This document shows, in pieces, positions 13,709-26,595 of a stretch of DNA of 64,000 bases. The DNA is from Cristatella mucedo (lineage: Eukaryota > Bryozoa > Phylactolaemata > Cristatellidae): assembly GCA_009760855.2 (NCBI GenBank), contig WPIO01000182.1, positions 10,001 through 74,000 on the forward strand, written 5' to 3'. Both the position numbers and the translations under genes were made by a program. Below the pieces are notes generated by a model. The model did no database searches. It was not told the origin of the DNA and worked only from the letters and a program-made list of their open reading frames with translations. Each line of letters opens with the position of its first letter. Position 1 is the stretch's first letter.

Positions 13709-15460
13709 CACGCACGTGCGTGCACACACACATTTACACTCTCTCTCACACACACACACATTTACATACACACACATACACACATCTAGGCATATCACAT
13801 TTGGCACAGGGTTTGAGACTACGACCTCGGGTCTTCTAAGGCGAGCACCTTAACCCCTGGGGGAACTATGTAGTAAATGGCTCGGTCTGTGTCTTTCCTC
13901 GGCCAAGCGGTTTGTGATCACTCACCACCAGGCTAGGGCTGACAGCACCAAGTTCTTCATGCCTTTTAACTCACCATCGACCGGTGTAAGCATTAGCCTG
14001 CACAGAGCTGCTGCAAACTTTTGGACTCGTCCACGATCGGCACTGCGACATGTCGGCACATGCGGTGGGACTCGAGGCTGAAAGCTCGATGCGTCTGGCC
14101 GAGCAGCTGGAGAGAGCTAGAGAATCGGATCGGTAAGAATGCAGGGAAAAATGTTGACAGGTGGCTACGAGGCACGGCTGTCGGGTGAGGACGAATGCCG
14201 GGACCACTGGGATAGAGGTGTTACTGCTGGCTAGGGGATAATGTGAGCTAAAGGCTAATCAGTCTGGATCTGATGTCGAAGAAGAGAGAGAGAGAGCTGC
14301 AGCCAAGCTTGGCCGACAGGTGCTGCCCGGAGGGCTCCTGCAGGGTCGCTCGGCCGGCCGCCATTCCTCCACAGGCATAGGTGCAATGTCGTTACCCTTC
14401 TGCTGAGGCTTCCGTGGCTTCGTTGACCCCCACCGAGTGCATGCCATCGTTGGCCTGCGGCTGCCGACGTCGAAGGAACGGTGCAGTGGCATCGTCATCC
14501 AGCTGACCAGCACCGGAAGAGGCTAGTCAGGGTGGCTATTAAGGATTGGATTGCCAGTGCATCCATCGCCAGTGGTCGTCCAGTGGACTTGGCCGGCAGG
14601 ATAGTGTCACATCTTGTCACAATACCGAGCTTGCCGATGAATGGAGGAATGCCTGGCTGGCACCCCTCCTTGTTGCTACTCCCCTCCCCCTTCACTTCCG
14701 GCTCCACACACTTATCTCAGTCAACTGGCGGTGCTGAAGTGCAGCCAAGGTGCAGCTGGGTGTCGGCCAAAAAACAGGGATCGGCGGCGGCAGCAGGCGA
14801 CTGGGCGAGGAGAGATCGCCAGCACTTGGAAGCTGGCATGCAATTGAAGCTCTGTCTCTGCTGCCTGGCGCCCTCCTCCCTCAGGCCTGCTGTCGGCTCT
14901 TTCGGGGCTTTCGCTTTGTCCTGAAACGCTGTGCCTCATTGTCCGAAAGAGCCCGGCTTCTTGCTTCAGTGGGTACGCTGTGTGCTGCGGTGCTCAGCGA
15001 TTCAGAAGGGCTGCCCGGTGCTCTGTTTTCGAGACTGTGTTGTTGTGCACGGTGCCACGGCTGAATGGTGAAGTTCAAGTGACACCCTGCTAGCCGAATC
15101 CCTCAATAATAGTGGCTAGTTATAGGCAGCGTTGGACCAATTCAAGTTTCCTTGCTATTTTGCTGTGCTGTTTTGCTTTATGTCTTGAAAGTAAAACCGA
15201 CTGCCAGCCGTGCGAACTCCAAGCAAGCCGAAAAGGCTTGCGCGTGGATAATGTAAAGCTTGGCTCATTCTGCAGCCGTGAAATGACTGCCACTGGCGGT
15301 CGTTAATTGCACGAGGGTCATTCAGTGTGCTGCAAGCAACCGCTGCTCTGCTCTGACACTGATCTCCATCTGAAACCACGAGCTTGCTCTCCATATCCTT
15401 CCCTTTCCTCCATCGCTAGGGATCTCAGTCTCTCTCTTTTCATCCTTATCTCTTTCTCTC

Positions 15461-15502
<42 letters not shown>

Positions 15503-16267
15503 TCTCTCTCTCTCCCTCTCTCTCCCTCTCTCTTTCCCTCTCAGTCTCTCCCTCCCTCTCTGTCTCTCCCTCATCTCTCTCTCTCGCCCTCTCTCTCTCC
15601 CTCTCTCTATTCCCCCTCTGTCTCTGTCTCTCTCTCTATTTCTCTACCTCTCTCCCTCTCCCACTGCCTGTATCTATGGCTGGCCAAACGTTGCTTCTCA
15701 TCTGCTGCCAGTCCCAGTTCTTGCTTGTCAGATAATTGCTTGACAGCTTGGATGCAACCGAGTTTCTCTTGTGTCCTGCCAATGAACGACCCGATACGGC
15801 TACCGATAGTTTGAGTTGATGAAGCCGTTCACACAAGTGCTTCTTTGGATAGCGCATGTTTAATATAGCAATAATAATAATAATAATCGTCATCATAAAA
15901 CTTGTGTGTAGCAGCATTTTAAGAGAACTAAACATTTTTCAACTCACTTTTCGCATGCCGGATAATAAACATGTAACCTGATGAGTTATAGCATGCAAAA
16001 AATTTGGCAGATCCACTAATTCGCACAAGGACTTAGCAGCTCTGTAATTCGCCAGGTTTCTCCAAATTGCCAATAATTGGCCGCCATTAACGCAAAGCAT
16101 GCTAGCTAAATTTGAGGTAGCACGGGTACTAGTTATAAAGGTAGCAGAAGATAATTGTCGGGTAGCTGAGCTGCCTCATCTATGTAAGTTCAGTACAGCC
16201 TAAGCAGCTGTGAATTGGCTTGCAGCAGCCAATGATGAATTGCCTGATGCAGGCCTCAAACTCACGA

Positions 16268-16325
<58 letters not shown>

Positions 16326-18226
16326 CAAAGTGCAAGGGCCTAAGCCCAAGGCTGTGAGTGCTGTGAGCCTCGGAGGAGGCTTTTTCGGATTGCGATTTCC
16401 GTCGTAGCAGCCTCCCCCCCAGCAGCTCGCGAACAGCTTCAGAATGTGCTAAAGCTTGCCGCCGACCAGGCCTGCGCACAAAGCCAGTCGCGTGGCTTGC
16501 ACAAGCGCACCTCCCAGCACGCTGGCTGGCCTCCCCCCACAGCTGCTGCTGAGCGCATTCTGATGGTGCTGCCAATTGGCTTGCAGCCCCAATCTCACTT
16601 GGCGCGACATGCAGCACATCGTGGTGATGACGGCCAACCCGACCGGCCTTCAGGCAGCAGCAGGCAGCGATGGCTGGAAGCGCAACGGTGCGGGCCGTAA
16701 CGTCAGCGATAACTTCGGCTACGGCATGATGGACGCAGCGGCCATGATCAACCTGGCCCTCAACTGGACCACGGTGCCCGAGCAGCACGTGTGCGAGATC
16801 AAGTCGCAGAGTAGCAACGAGTAGGCAAAGCTAGCGACTCGCAGTCTCTCCGCCGGCTCAGTCGCTTGCATTGCTCGTGCAGCCGAGGCCTGTCAAGGGG
16901 CCTCGGCGGCTGCAGCGGCCTCCGAAGCCGGCCTTGGCGGCTAGCATCCCGGCCCTTGCTGGAGGGCTCCGGCGACTCGCTGCCAATCAGATGCTGCTGC
17001 TGCCGCCGCCGCTGCTGCTAAGGTCGAGCTGGCAGTGTGGCAGTGGCCCCTCGCTCTCGCCGACAGGCTGGTGCAGGCGTCGGGCAAGCTGGTTGTGCGG
17101 CTGCCCGTGGACGGCTGCTCGGGCGACCCGACGCGCTACGTGCGCCACCTTGAGCACGTGCAGGTGAAGATGAGCCTGGCCACACCACGGCGTGGAGACA
17201 TCAGCGTGTACCTGACGTCGCCGGCGGGCACGATGTCGACCCTGCTGGCTCGAAGGCAAGAGCAGCAGTGCGACCGGCAGTATCGGATCGGAGAGGCACA
17301 GGCGGCAGTCGCGGGGTGCCGCCGCCCTTGCCGGGACTGCGCGCGGCTGGCCCTCCTCGTGCGGCTATTCTGTGTGGTGTGCATGCACGAGTGGTCTCTA
17401 GCATGCATGCTTGTACGCTTGTGCCTGTGTGCTTGACGACGTGTGTGGAAGAGGAAGGCAGAGGAAGGAAGGAAGGAAGGAAGGAGGTCAAGAGAGGATC
17501 AAGAGGAGATGGAGTGACAGAGTGACAGCAATGGACCGGTGAGCTGAACAGTGTAAGAAAGACAGTGTAATTTTGTTTATGCACACGTACATGTTTAGGG
17601 GTGTGACCGGACATGGCCAGGCATTGCTTTGTCTGCTCGAGTCGTGGTGTTACATGGCCGTGATTGTCTCCAATTCCCAGGCAGAACGACAATAACAAAT
17701 ACGGCTTCATCGACTGGTCATTCATGACGACACATTGCTGGGGCGAGCTTGCTCAAGGAATTTGGCATTTGGAAGTCCACAACGGCTTTCGAGCAAGTAT
17801 GCATCTCATTACATGCGTTGATATATAAAGCTCTATTTTAGCAACCTTCAGCTGCTTGAACAATGCATGCAATATCCAACTCTATAGAGTTGAGCTTTGA
17901 ACTGGGGTAGAAAGGTGAGGGACACTGGGAGCCAAAATTACAATCATCTGTAATATTGATAGGCAGTCTTGCTTGATAAGCCGGACTAATACCTCACCAG
18001 CCAATCTCCGAAGGTAGCAAGTAAAGTTAAGCTTGGCTGACTCCACAGCCTCATTTCCATACATGTACAAGAGCCTTAACTGCCATCAATCCTGATTGCA
18101 GAGGCGAGAATTGTTTGCTTCGGGACTTGAAGCATCGACCTGGATCCTCAAGAGTAAGCTCTTTACCCCTAGGCTAAGACCCAGAACGAAAGGAAACGTT
18201 ACATATATATATATATATATATATAA

Positions 18227-18269
<43 letters not shown>

Positions 18270-18344
18270 TATATTATATATACTACGTATATGTACGTAA
18301 TACATGTATATATTACATTTATATATAGTATATATATATATTAC

Positions 18345-18391
<47 letters not shown>

Positions 18392-19870
18392 CGCCCTCGA
18401 TATATTCTTTCCTAATATATACGTTACATATAGAGGAAAGAATCAATCGAGGATGGAATTTTCTAGAGGGGTATTGGAAGTTGGAATAACTTCCAATACC
18501 CCTCTAGAAAATTCCATCGATACACATTCCTTCGCCTACGAATCGTGGTGTGGTGCTGATCGGGTCAACTGAAAGCCGTTTATCCATTGTACCCCTCTAG
18601 AAAATTCCATCCATACACATTCCTTCGCCTACGAATCGTGGTGTGGTGCTGATCGGGTCAACTGAAAGCCGTTTATCCATTGCCAAAAAGGTGTTTTTAC
18701 AGCCGTTAGTTAGTTAGCACTGACAATGGACAGGTGGTACATCCCGAAGTAGGATTGTGTCTGCTAAAAGAGCATGCCAGTGGTTACGAATAATAAATCC
18801 CCATATCTGGTCAATGTGATAATCAGAAGCACAACTTTCTTAGGTTTAGCCTCGATGTGATTCAAGAGAACTGCAGCCCCGACAGGGGGTTCTGATTTTT
18901 CAGCTAATTCCGGTACCAATTGAGATTTAGTCATGCTGCCAAGTTTAGCAGTATGCTCTTTGTGCTTTATTTAAGCGATTTGCTCAAATGCTGGAGCCAT
19001 CGGAGGTCAGCCATATGGTTGTTCTATGGTAGAACTTTAGAAAGTGTCTACTACTGGTAGCTGCACTACCTCACGTCTCCCCTCCTAAAGAGACCGAATA
19101 TTAAGCACTGGTAGTTCACACTAGGGGTGAACTATGGTTAGTCCTGTCCAAATAATGTGGGCAAAACCAAACCAAATACTGAGGTACCGTATTTGTACGA
19201 GTATAGGTTGCACCCAAGTATAAGTCGCACCCTAAATTCCTGGACAACATTTTTTGAAAAACTCTTTTATTGAAAAATATTATTACTGAATATATAGCTC
19301 ATTTTGTAGTAATACATAGCTCATTTTGTAGTAATATAAGTTTGCTTTAATTATCACAGCAAGAAACTCACCATTAGTATCACTGTGAACATTTTCATGG
19401 TCTTCTGAAACATTGTCAATGTCTGAATCGTCGCTTTCACTGTATGCAGTGACTGACACTGACTTGCATTGTATGTAGTAGCAGGTTTATTTTTCAAAAA
19501 ATTAGAAAAAGGGCAACTGATACTCGTAAAAATACGGTTGTTGTGCAAATGTCGTAGATGCCTACAGATTTGCCCCTGTCGAGTCACAATATCCTGAGGC
19601 ATCGTCATAGAGGGAAAAGGCCCCCCAAGGGCTAGTTCAGCAACAGTAGCCCAATGTTGAGTGAGGTGCCTCTGTTGTCTGCATGGTTAGACTATCACAG
19701 CCAGATTGGACTAGTGAGGCTGGCCCGAACACCTCTGCTAGGTATCTGGTGCTCCGCGACGATAGAAAGGTAAATCTATCAAGGAGGGCAAGGCTGCAGT
19801 CTCTAAAGAGACTGCTGCAGAGACCGCAGCCTAGCCGGGCTCGTTGGTCTTATTGATCTCAGTTCCGTGG

Positions 19871-19962
<92 letters not shown>

Positions 19963-22900
19963 GGGTGCTTCATGATGAGATGCAAGATCTCGGCTGGAAC
20001 CCCTCTCTTGACGTCTTATGATACGCAGTGCGTCGTCCTTTCAGCTTTTCAGTGATACACACCTGTTGTAGCAGTTTGCAGTCACAGATAGTACTGAGAC
20101 CCTTTAAGATCAAGCAGGTCTGAATCCGTCCTTCAAAATGGGTACTCGGGCAGGTCTTCTGAAGGTTATGCCACGTTGGTGCTGGCATTTTGGTTCTGCT
20201 TCCGGCAGCCGAACGCACATGCCTTAACATCAAGTGTCTTCCTTATAGCCAGGTCAGCAAATTTTGGCCAGTTCGATATGCATTACAATGTCAAAGTGTC
20301 TCAGGTAAATATTTTTTGAGTTTCCGCAGAAAGCTTTTGGGCTAATGACCTGATCAACTTACAACAATTAGATCGCCCTCTGCTGACAAGTCATGACTAA
20401 CTGCCCAAAAGGGTTTCACTGTTACTGGCAACTGATTCTATTTGACGGGCCATCCTACAGCCTCATAATGCAGAAGAGTCTGCACGGTCGTCGATGTGAA
20501 GTGGCAGTGGTCTGATGAATGGCTGCTGCAATCTGCTCATCACCGTTCCACTCTTGGTTCCGACGCGATTGCTTGCGCAACACGAGGCTCGGAGTGCTGT
20601 CCTTGCATATATTGTATATACGATTAAACTGATTTCCTAAGAAACGAAGGTGCACGGGCTGCAGCGTGAGTGACACCACGAATAGTTGGTGATGCTGATC
20701 AAGAGCCTGTGGTTAGATTCAACGACAGTCTGCTGTCCAAAGTTGTAGTGGTGTAAGCAGTCAAGTAAAAAATGTAAAGCTGTCCTTTACGTCACTATCG
20801 GAGCAAGTCCCCACTGCATTGGAAAATCATAGCAGAAGCATTGCAACTAGCTGCTCAGCTTGCACCAGCACTGCCTCGAGCCCATGGTGTGAGGCATCGA
20901 TAGAAAGCAACACAGGTTTCACGACTTTGTGTAAAGCAAGCAGCGGTGCACTTGCAGCAATGTGCTTAACCGTCTCAGAGGCCCATTCGTGGGTCTTGTC
21001 GCCGGTTCATGGAACCTCTTTCTATGTCAGCCGATGGACGACGGTCGCACACTCGCACAGACAGTCCGGGGAAAAACTTGGCAAACTAGTTAGCATGCCT
21101 TGAGGATTTTGGACGTCAACTTTAGAGTTAAGGACAGAATGCACACAAATCGCTTACACTTTTCAAGGTGAGGCCGCAGGTCCTGGGTCAGCAAAATGAG
21201 AGTGCAAAACGGTAGCTCCTTTTATGGAATTCTTTGTACAGAAGTGATACTTGTCTGCATTGAGGCCAGCATTGATCTCACAGCCGTCCTGCATGTCATG
21301 GCAGAGACAATCACTGTTCAACTTGACCTCGGAGCCTGCATCCAAGATATCGTTAATGTACGTGAAAATCCCAGGCATATTGGAAGTGGTGTCAGCAGTG
21401 ATACGATGCAATGCCTCTGGAGCACGGCCTATACGCAAAGGCATACACAGAGAAGCTACTAGTATTCAAAGGGCACGGTAACAGTGGTCAACACACACTC
21501 ATGCAACTTGTAAGATCCAGAATTGGTGACCAACATACTAGGACATACCCAGTCGGTGGCCTCAGTGACCAGGGCTAGACTTTGAACCCCGACCATCTCA
21601 TTAAAAGCTAATGCTGCATCAATTCTTAATATCTGGAAAGCACAGGTGCTGCACAGGCTGGATCATTGTTGTGGCATCGTTTCGAAGCTTGATTGTGCTT
21701 GTCTCCTTTTCAGGAGACATCTTTACAATCATTGCGGTGATCGAATTCGGTCCTTATTGGGCCATTCACAGTGACCACCTGACGAATAATTTGCCTACCA
21801 GTGATATTAGGCAGTCCTTGTAATGGTGGACTATTATTCTGCACACATTCCGACATCGAAGTAGTCTGCCGACTCTTTTAGGGAGTTGGGAACAAAGCAC
21901 GACAGCAAGCATTCAGTTGCAGTCCACACTTACGTATAGAGCTTACTCATGTCTGTTTTGTCTGCCTTACGGTTTTACTGTCGCCAAGGATATAGCATTG
22001 CACGTCGAACTGGTATCTGCTCAGGGTTAGGTCATGTTCCTGCACAACGAGCACGACATCCCATGTTCGAGGGTCATCGGCTAGGCAAGTGGAGCAGAAT
22101 TACTTCCACGGTCACTTTTTGATGTTAGAAGTTTGACCTATTTATGTCACTCGACCTGCCAATATAAAGACGAAAAATTATTTAGCCTCCAGGTGCTGCA
22201 GGTCTTACCATAAGCAGGGCACTATCAGAGCCTACTGCTGGGTCCTACAGAGTGACAAAAAGCTGGCTGCCAACCGATGGCTTGGGGAGCAGACATTTTT
22301 TATAGTGACAGTGTTTGCAACGCTGGCATAGCCAGTACATTCGGCAGCTCAAGGTGCTTTTGCATTTCCCAACCGGTTGAGATGCTTAGAAGTCGTCTTA
22401 GCATAGCAGCAGATGTCAACCGGTCCGTTTGCTCAAGTGTGAGATCAGTTTTGGCCAGCCCTGCTTGAAGATGTTCTACTTATGCTCAGATTATTTTGAG
22501 TTTTACCTGGCCTGTCCAAGAGTTGGTAGTCGGTCCTATGCATGAGCATAGGGAGATAAATATCAAAGAGCTGCCTTTCCTTCTTTCTGCAGACTTAATA
22601 GTAAGAAGACACCTTTTGCACGTCTCGTTCCACCGTGGGGTTAAGTAGGACGTAAGTCTATAAGTCGTTCCAATGCTGATCGCGTTCAAATAATGCTCAG
22701 CTGGCCCAGAGCCGACAAGCAGCGCCTGCCTCCGCACACCGTTTGTGGCCACTTGTCGCCGCCCGCAGCCGGCTGCAGTTCGGTAAAGGCTCGCCACCTG
22801 CTGACCCTAATCCCTCTCGAAGCCAACCATCCAGCCCACTTGGCGCGTCGATCAGTGTGGTCGTTTCCGCCCATGAGAGGATTTCTGTAGAGGTCTAGGA

Positions 22901-25900
22901 GTGGCAGCAGCGCTGACGGGCCTCGTCGAAGCAGCGCTGCTGCCAGTGCCCACTCCGTGGCGATTGCTATTAGGCGCCAGAGATGCAGATGCCATATCTC
23001 GGAGGGGGCTGAGGGCTCCCTCGCGCCGAACCCACACTTGCGGGCAACCGCTGCCGCCTCTGCCATGCTCTCGGGTCGTGATTGCAGACAAGCCAGCCAA
23101 TCTGCGGGAGTGGTCGCTCGTGCTGCACGGCACCGAGCGGCACCCGGTGGGCAGCAAGGATCGCGCTCCTCTTAGCCATCGCAGCGTTTCCGAGAAAGCC
23201 AACGGAGCCGCTCGCACTGCCGGCGGCGGCGGGCCTGCGATCAGTGGCGACCACCGGGGTAGGCGACCAGGCAGCAGCAGCAGCTCAAGCGGAGATACCG
23301 ATGACCGAACCACCGGCCACGAGCAGTCGGGCAATGGTGTCGTCGTCGCCGGCTCGCACGAGAGCGTGCGCTGGCACGCCGGATGGGATCGGGCGGCTTT
23401 GGCTGCTGCCACGTCTGACGCCGGCAGCGGTGACGGCCAGAGGGACAGGCCACGAGGCTACGGATCCGCAGAAGCAGGCGTCGCCGGCGGCAGCAGCATG
23501 GGCAGCCTGTTCAATCACGGCGATGATCACATGCATCGATTGCCCAGCTGGTGGTCGCACGGCTGGCCTCACTCGGGGTACGACTCGCCCGACTATGCAG
23601 TCTGGCATCGAGGCACCGGTGTACCTCCGGCAGCGGATGGCGGTGGCACTGGCAGCAGCGATGGCAAAAGCCCTGATCGGAATGGCCACGGAGTACCTCA
23701 GCTGCCACCATCGGCATCCTCGCGGCACGGCCCGGCGGCTGGGGCAGGCAAGCTATGCTGTCACTTGGTTGCTTGATCGGTTGACGTTGCCCAACTGAGC
23801 GTGCCCCCGTCCGCCACGGCACGTGAGCAGCAACCGAGAGTCGACTGCCATCTCTGCGGCGTGGCCACTGCCACCACAATCCGCTGATGCTGACATCACG
23901 TGGCTTCTGCAAAGCGCCGTCACCACACATTTCCGAATTTTAGTTCCCTGCACTGGATGTCGTGACCTGGTCGTTGTGCAGTCAGTGGCTGCTGCGCCTG
24001 TAGCCTTGCCAGCAGAGAGCCGATGTCGCTCGACTCACTCATGGCGGCGCCGTCCCCTCCTGGCATTCGTGCAACGAGTGGGAGGGCCTCCCCCTAAGGC
24101 CGGCTTCTTTGTCGTCGCTTTTTCTTGCCTACGCGGCCGTGCTTCTAAAGCGTCGCTAGCACAGCTAGACTGTCGTTGCGCCGTCCGTCACTAGGGGCAG
24201 TCGGTCTTCTTGGCGCTGATTTGTGCACGCACTTACGTTGTCCGCCGACGTCACCCGCTTTGCCGGTATTCCATGCTGGAGCATGTGTGTGCTGCACGTC
24301 AGCCAGTGGAGTGCCAATGGGCTGCTACTCGTTGTCTTGAGCCGTGTTGTCTTTGCTGGCTGATCGCAGCATTTCTGCGGTCTACGGCTGCTGCTGCTGC
24401 TGCGCACCGGATGGCTCGCACGACGCCCGATTGGCAACAGCTCTGCGTCTGCTGCCGAGACGCCGGCAGCAGTGCAGGGTCGCTTGCTGGCCAGCCTGCT
24501 GATTTGCGGCCCATCGCTTTCTTCGTTTGCAGGCACTACGCTGCACCCATGGTCCCTCATCCTACACGGCACGTCGGAGAATCCCTTGCAGCAGCAGCCA
24601 CTCAGGGTCGGTGCATCTGCCGAGGGCAGGCCCGGCCGAACGTCGTTGGCCTCTGCCGAAGGTAAAAGGCCTCAGCGTCTTCGGAGCGGGGCGCCGTCAC
24701 TGCAGCCGGAGAGTCGGTCTGTGCTGCTTCTGCTGCTGCCACTGGCCATCATCTGCATCCTATTGGCCCAAACAGCAGCTGCGATCGCCTAGTGGCAGCT
24801 CTAGCTAGCAGTGCCACGACTTGGCTGCCTGCCTGTTGGCTGCTGGCTGTGCTGCGTCGGTCGACGCAGCGAAGCAGCGTTGAGCATCTTCCCGACTGCA
24901 GGCATCTTCTCGACTGCAGGCATCTCTATCTCTGTCCTTCTCTCTTGCCCTTCGACGTGACTGATCCTTGCATTCCCATGTGCTCTGGGACCAAGTGTAC
25001 CAGAACTGGACCATCTCTTTGTCTTATCGCCCGAGGGTGGCCTTCGAGGAGAAGGAGAGAGTGGGCATATCGTGAGCTCTGACCCTCGACCCAGCTAGCT
25101 CGCATGACCCCACGGGCCGCTGTCTGCTGCTCCGACGGCAGCAGGAGCGGCAGCGGTGGCTCCGCCTCAGCTCAGTTGGGCCGTTGCTTAGCGAGAGCCC
25201 AACTGCCGATGCGCGCAATCATCGTTGGTGCTGCGGACGGCTTTCGCCTTGCCGCGATGTCGACTTCGTCGGCAGAGGGTGGAGGCGCTGCCGCCGACAA
25301 GGATGTTGCGCTGCGCAAGCTCGGAGAGCGAGTGCTATACAGCCGTGCCGGCGCCGTCCGCGCTTCGGCCCTCGAAGTTAAAGTCAGGCCCTCGGTGCTT
25401 GCACATTGCTCAGCCACGCCTCGACGGGCCAGTCGTTAGGACCTCCTAGCTCGAATCGTTCGACCTTTTGCACGACCCGGCGATGGTTCGGCTGAGTGAC
25501 GAACGCCACGGACAGCGGGCGGGCGGATCGGCCGCTTTGTTTTTTCTTTTACGTTGTTTTTTGCATGAGCCAATTCAGTGTAGTTGATTCTCAATCGAGA
25601 CAGTGCTGCCCCATTAGCAACCGAGCGAGTGAGCAGCTGCCAGTGCGTTTCTGCAGGTGCTCGTGCACTGGCGCTTGTCTGACTTCTTGGCATGCGCTGC
25701 CAGTTCGGTTCGTTGCATAGGCGCTGGGTGATGGCTTACCTTGCAGCCGTGCTGCTGCTGCTGTCGCTGGTGCTGCTGCCACCGACACTCTGCTGTTCAC
25801 CAACTGGCTGCTGCTGCCTGCCTGGGGCGCTCGCTGCGCCAGCTAATGCTTGACGCATGGCCGGCCCTAACGATTGGCATTCTGAGCTCAAAAACGGTGA

Positions 25901-26237
25901 CGGTGGTCTGCTGAGATCTTGAAGTCTACATGCCATCTGGCCAGCATGCTCTTGTCATCAGCTGCACGACCTGCCACTGGCCCGCGGCACATGCTTGCAT
26001 TGCTGTCTTCCAGGAAGATTTAGCACTTAATAAAATGCATCTTCGTCGTATGTGCATGGTTTTGCAGAAGCAGCATTTTTGCACGCTTTCTGGCACTGCA
26101 GCATGCAGTAGAGATGCACGCCATGTAGGCGCAAGCTACTCACATGAAAGGGGGAGGTGGTGGCTTAGCTGAGATAGGTCGGAGGAGAGAGAGAGAGAAA
26201 GAGAGAGAAAGGGAGAGAGAGAGAGAGAGAGACAGAC

Positions 26238-26274
<37 letters not shown>

Positions 26275-26504
26275 GGCAGGCAGGCAGACAGACAGACAGG
26301 CAGACACACACACACACCGACAGAAAGAGAGGTGGGTGTGAGAGAGAGAGAGAGAGATGGATGAGAGACAGACAGACAGAAAGAGAGATCGGTGAGAGAG
26401 AGATGGATGAGAGAGAGACAGATAGACAGAAAGAGAGATGGGTGAGAGAGAGACAGACAGACAGAAAGAGAGATGGGTGAGAGAGATGGATGAGAGTGAG
26501 AGAA

Positions 26505-26595
<91 letters not shown>

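Larger units (their letters stand above)
12525..16586 (+). other. Furin intron, 4.1 kb, microsatellite-rich
   Basis: GT-AG intron. It contains a complex CA tract (13518-13785), a SINE head fragment on the - strand (13800-13870), a CT-rich tract (15427-15660), a short (AAT)n near 15870 and a GT tract (16269-16323). I found nothing coding in it. Confidence 0.8.
17797..23087 (+). other. Furin intron of 5.3 kb before the alternative exons
   Basis: Holds a SINE head fragment (18095-18185, - strand), TA microsatellites (18203-18385, 19872-19957), hairpins and a 93-bp tandem duplication (18395-18682), and a decayed Ty3/Gypsy element (about 20300-22450, - strand). The GC-rich last 400 bp before exon 9a have no recognised content. 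Confidence 0.75.

Noticed and set aside
19185-19270. accgtatttgtacgag and gtataagtcgcaccc, resembling the end of a known DNA-transposon type
   Set aside because: Only one end could be found and the family could not be named with confidence.
22852-23728. Long - strand frames opposite exon 9a
   Set aside because: High GC depletes stops on both strands; no recognisable domain.
23082-23798. 238-codon frame overlapping exon 9a in another phase
   Set aside because: It is out of phase with the P-domain strand WSLVLHGT and with exon 8; it is a GC-rich shadow frame.
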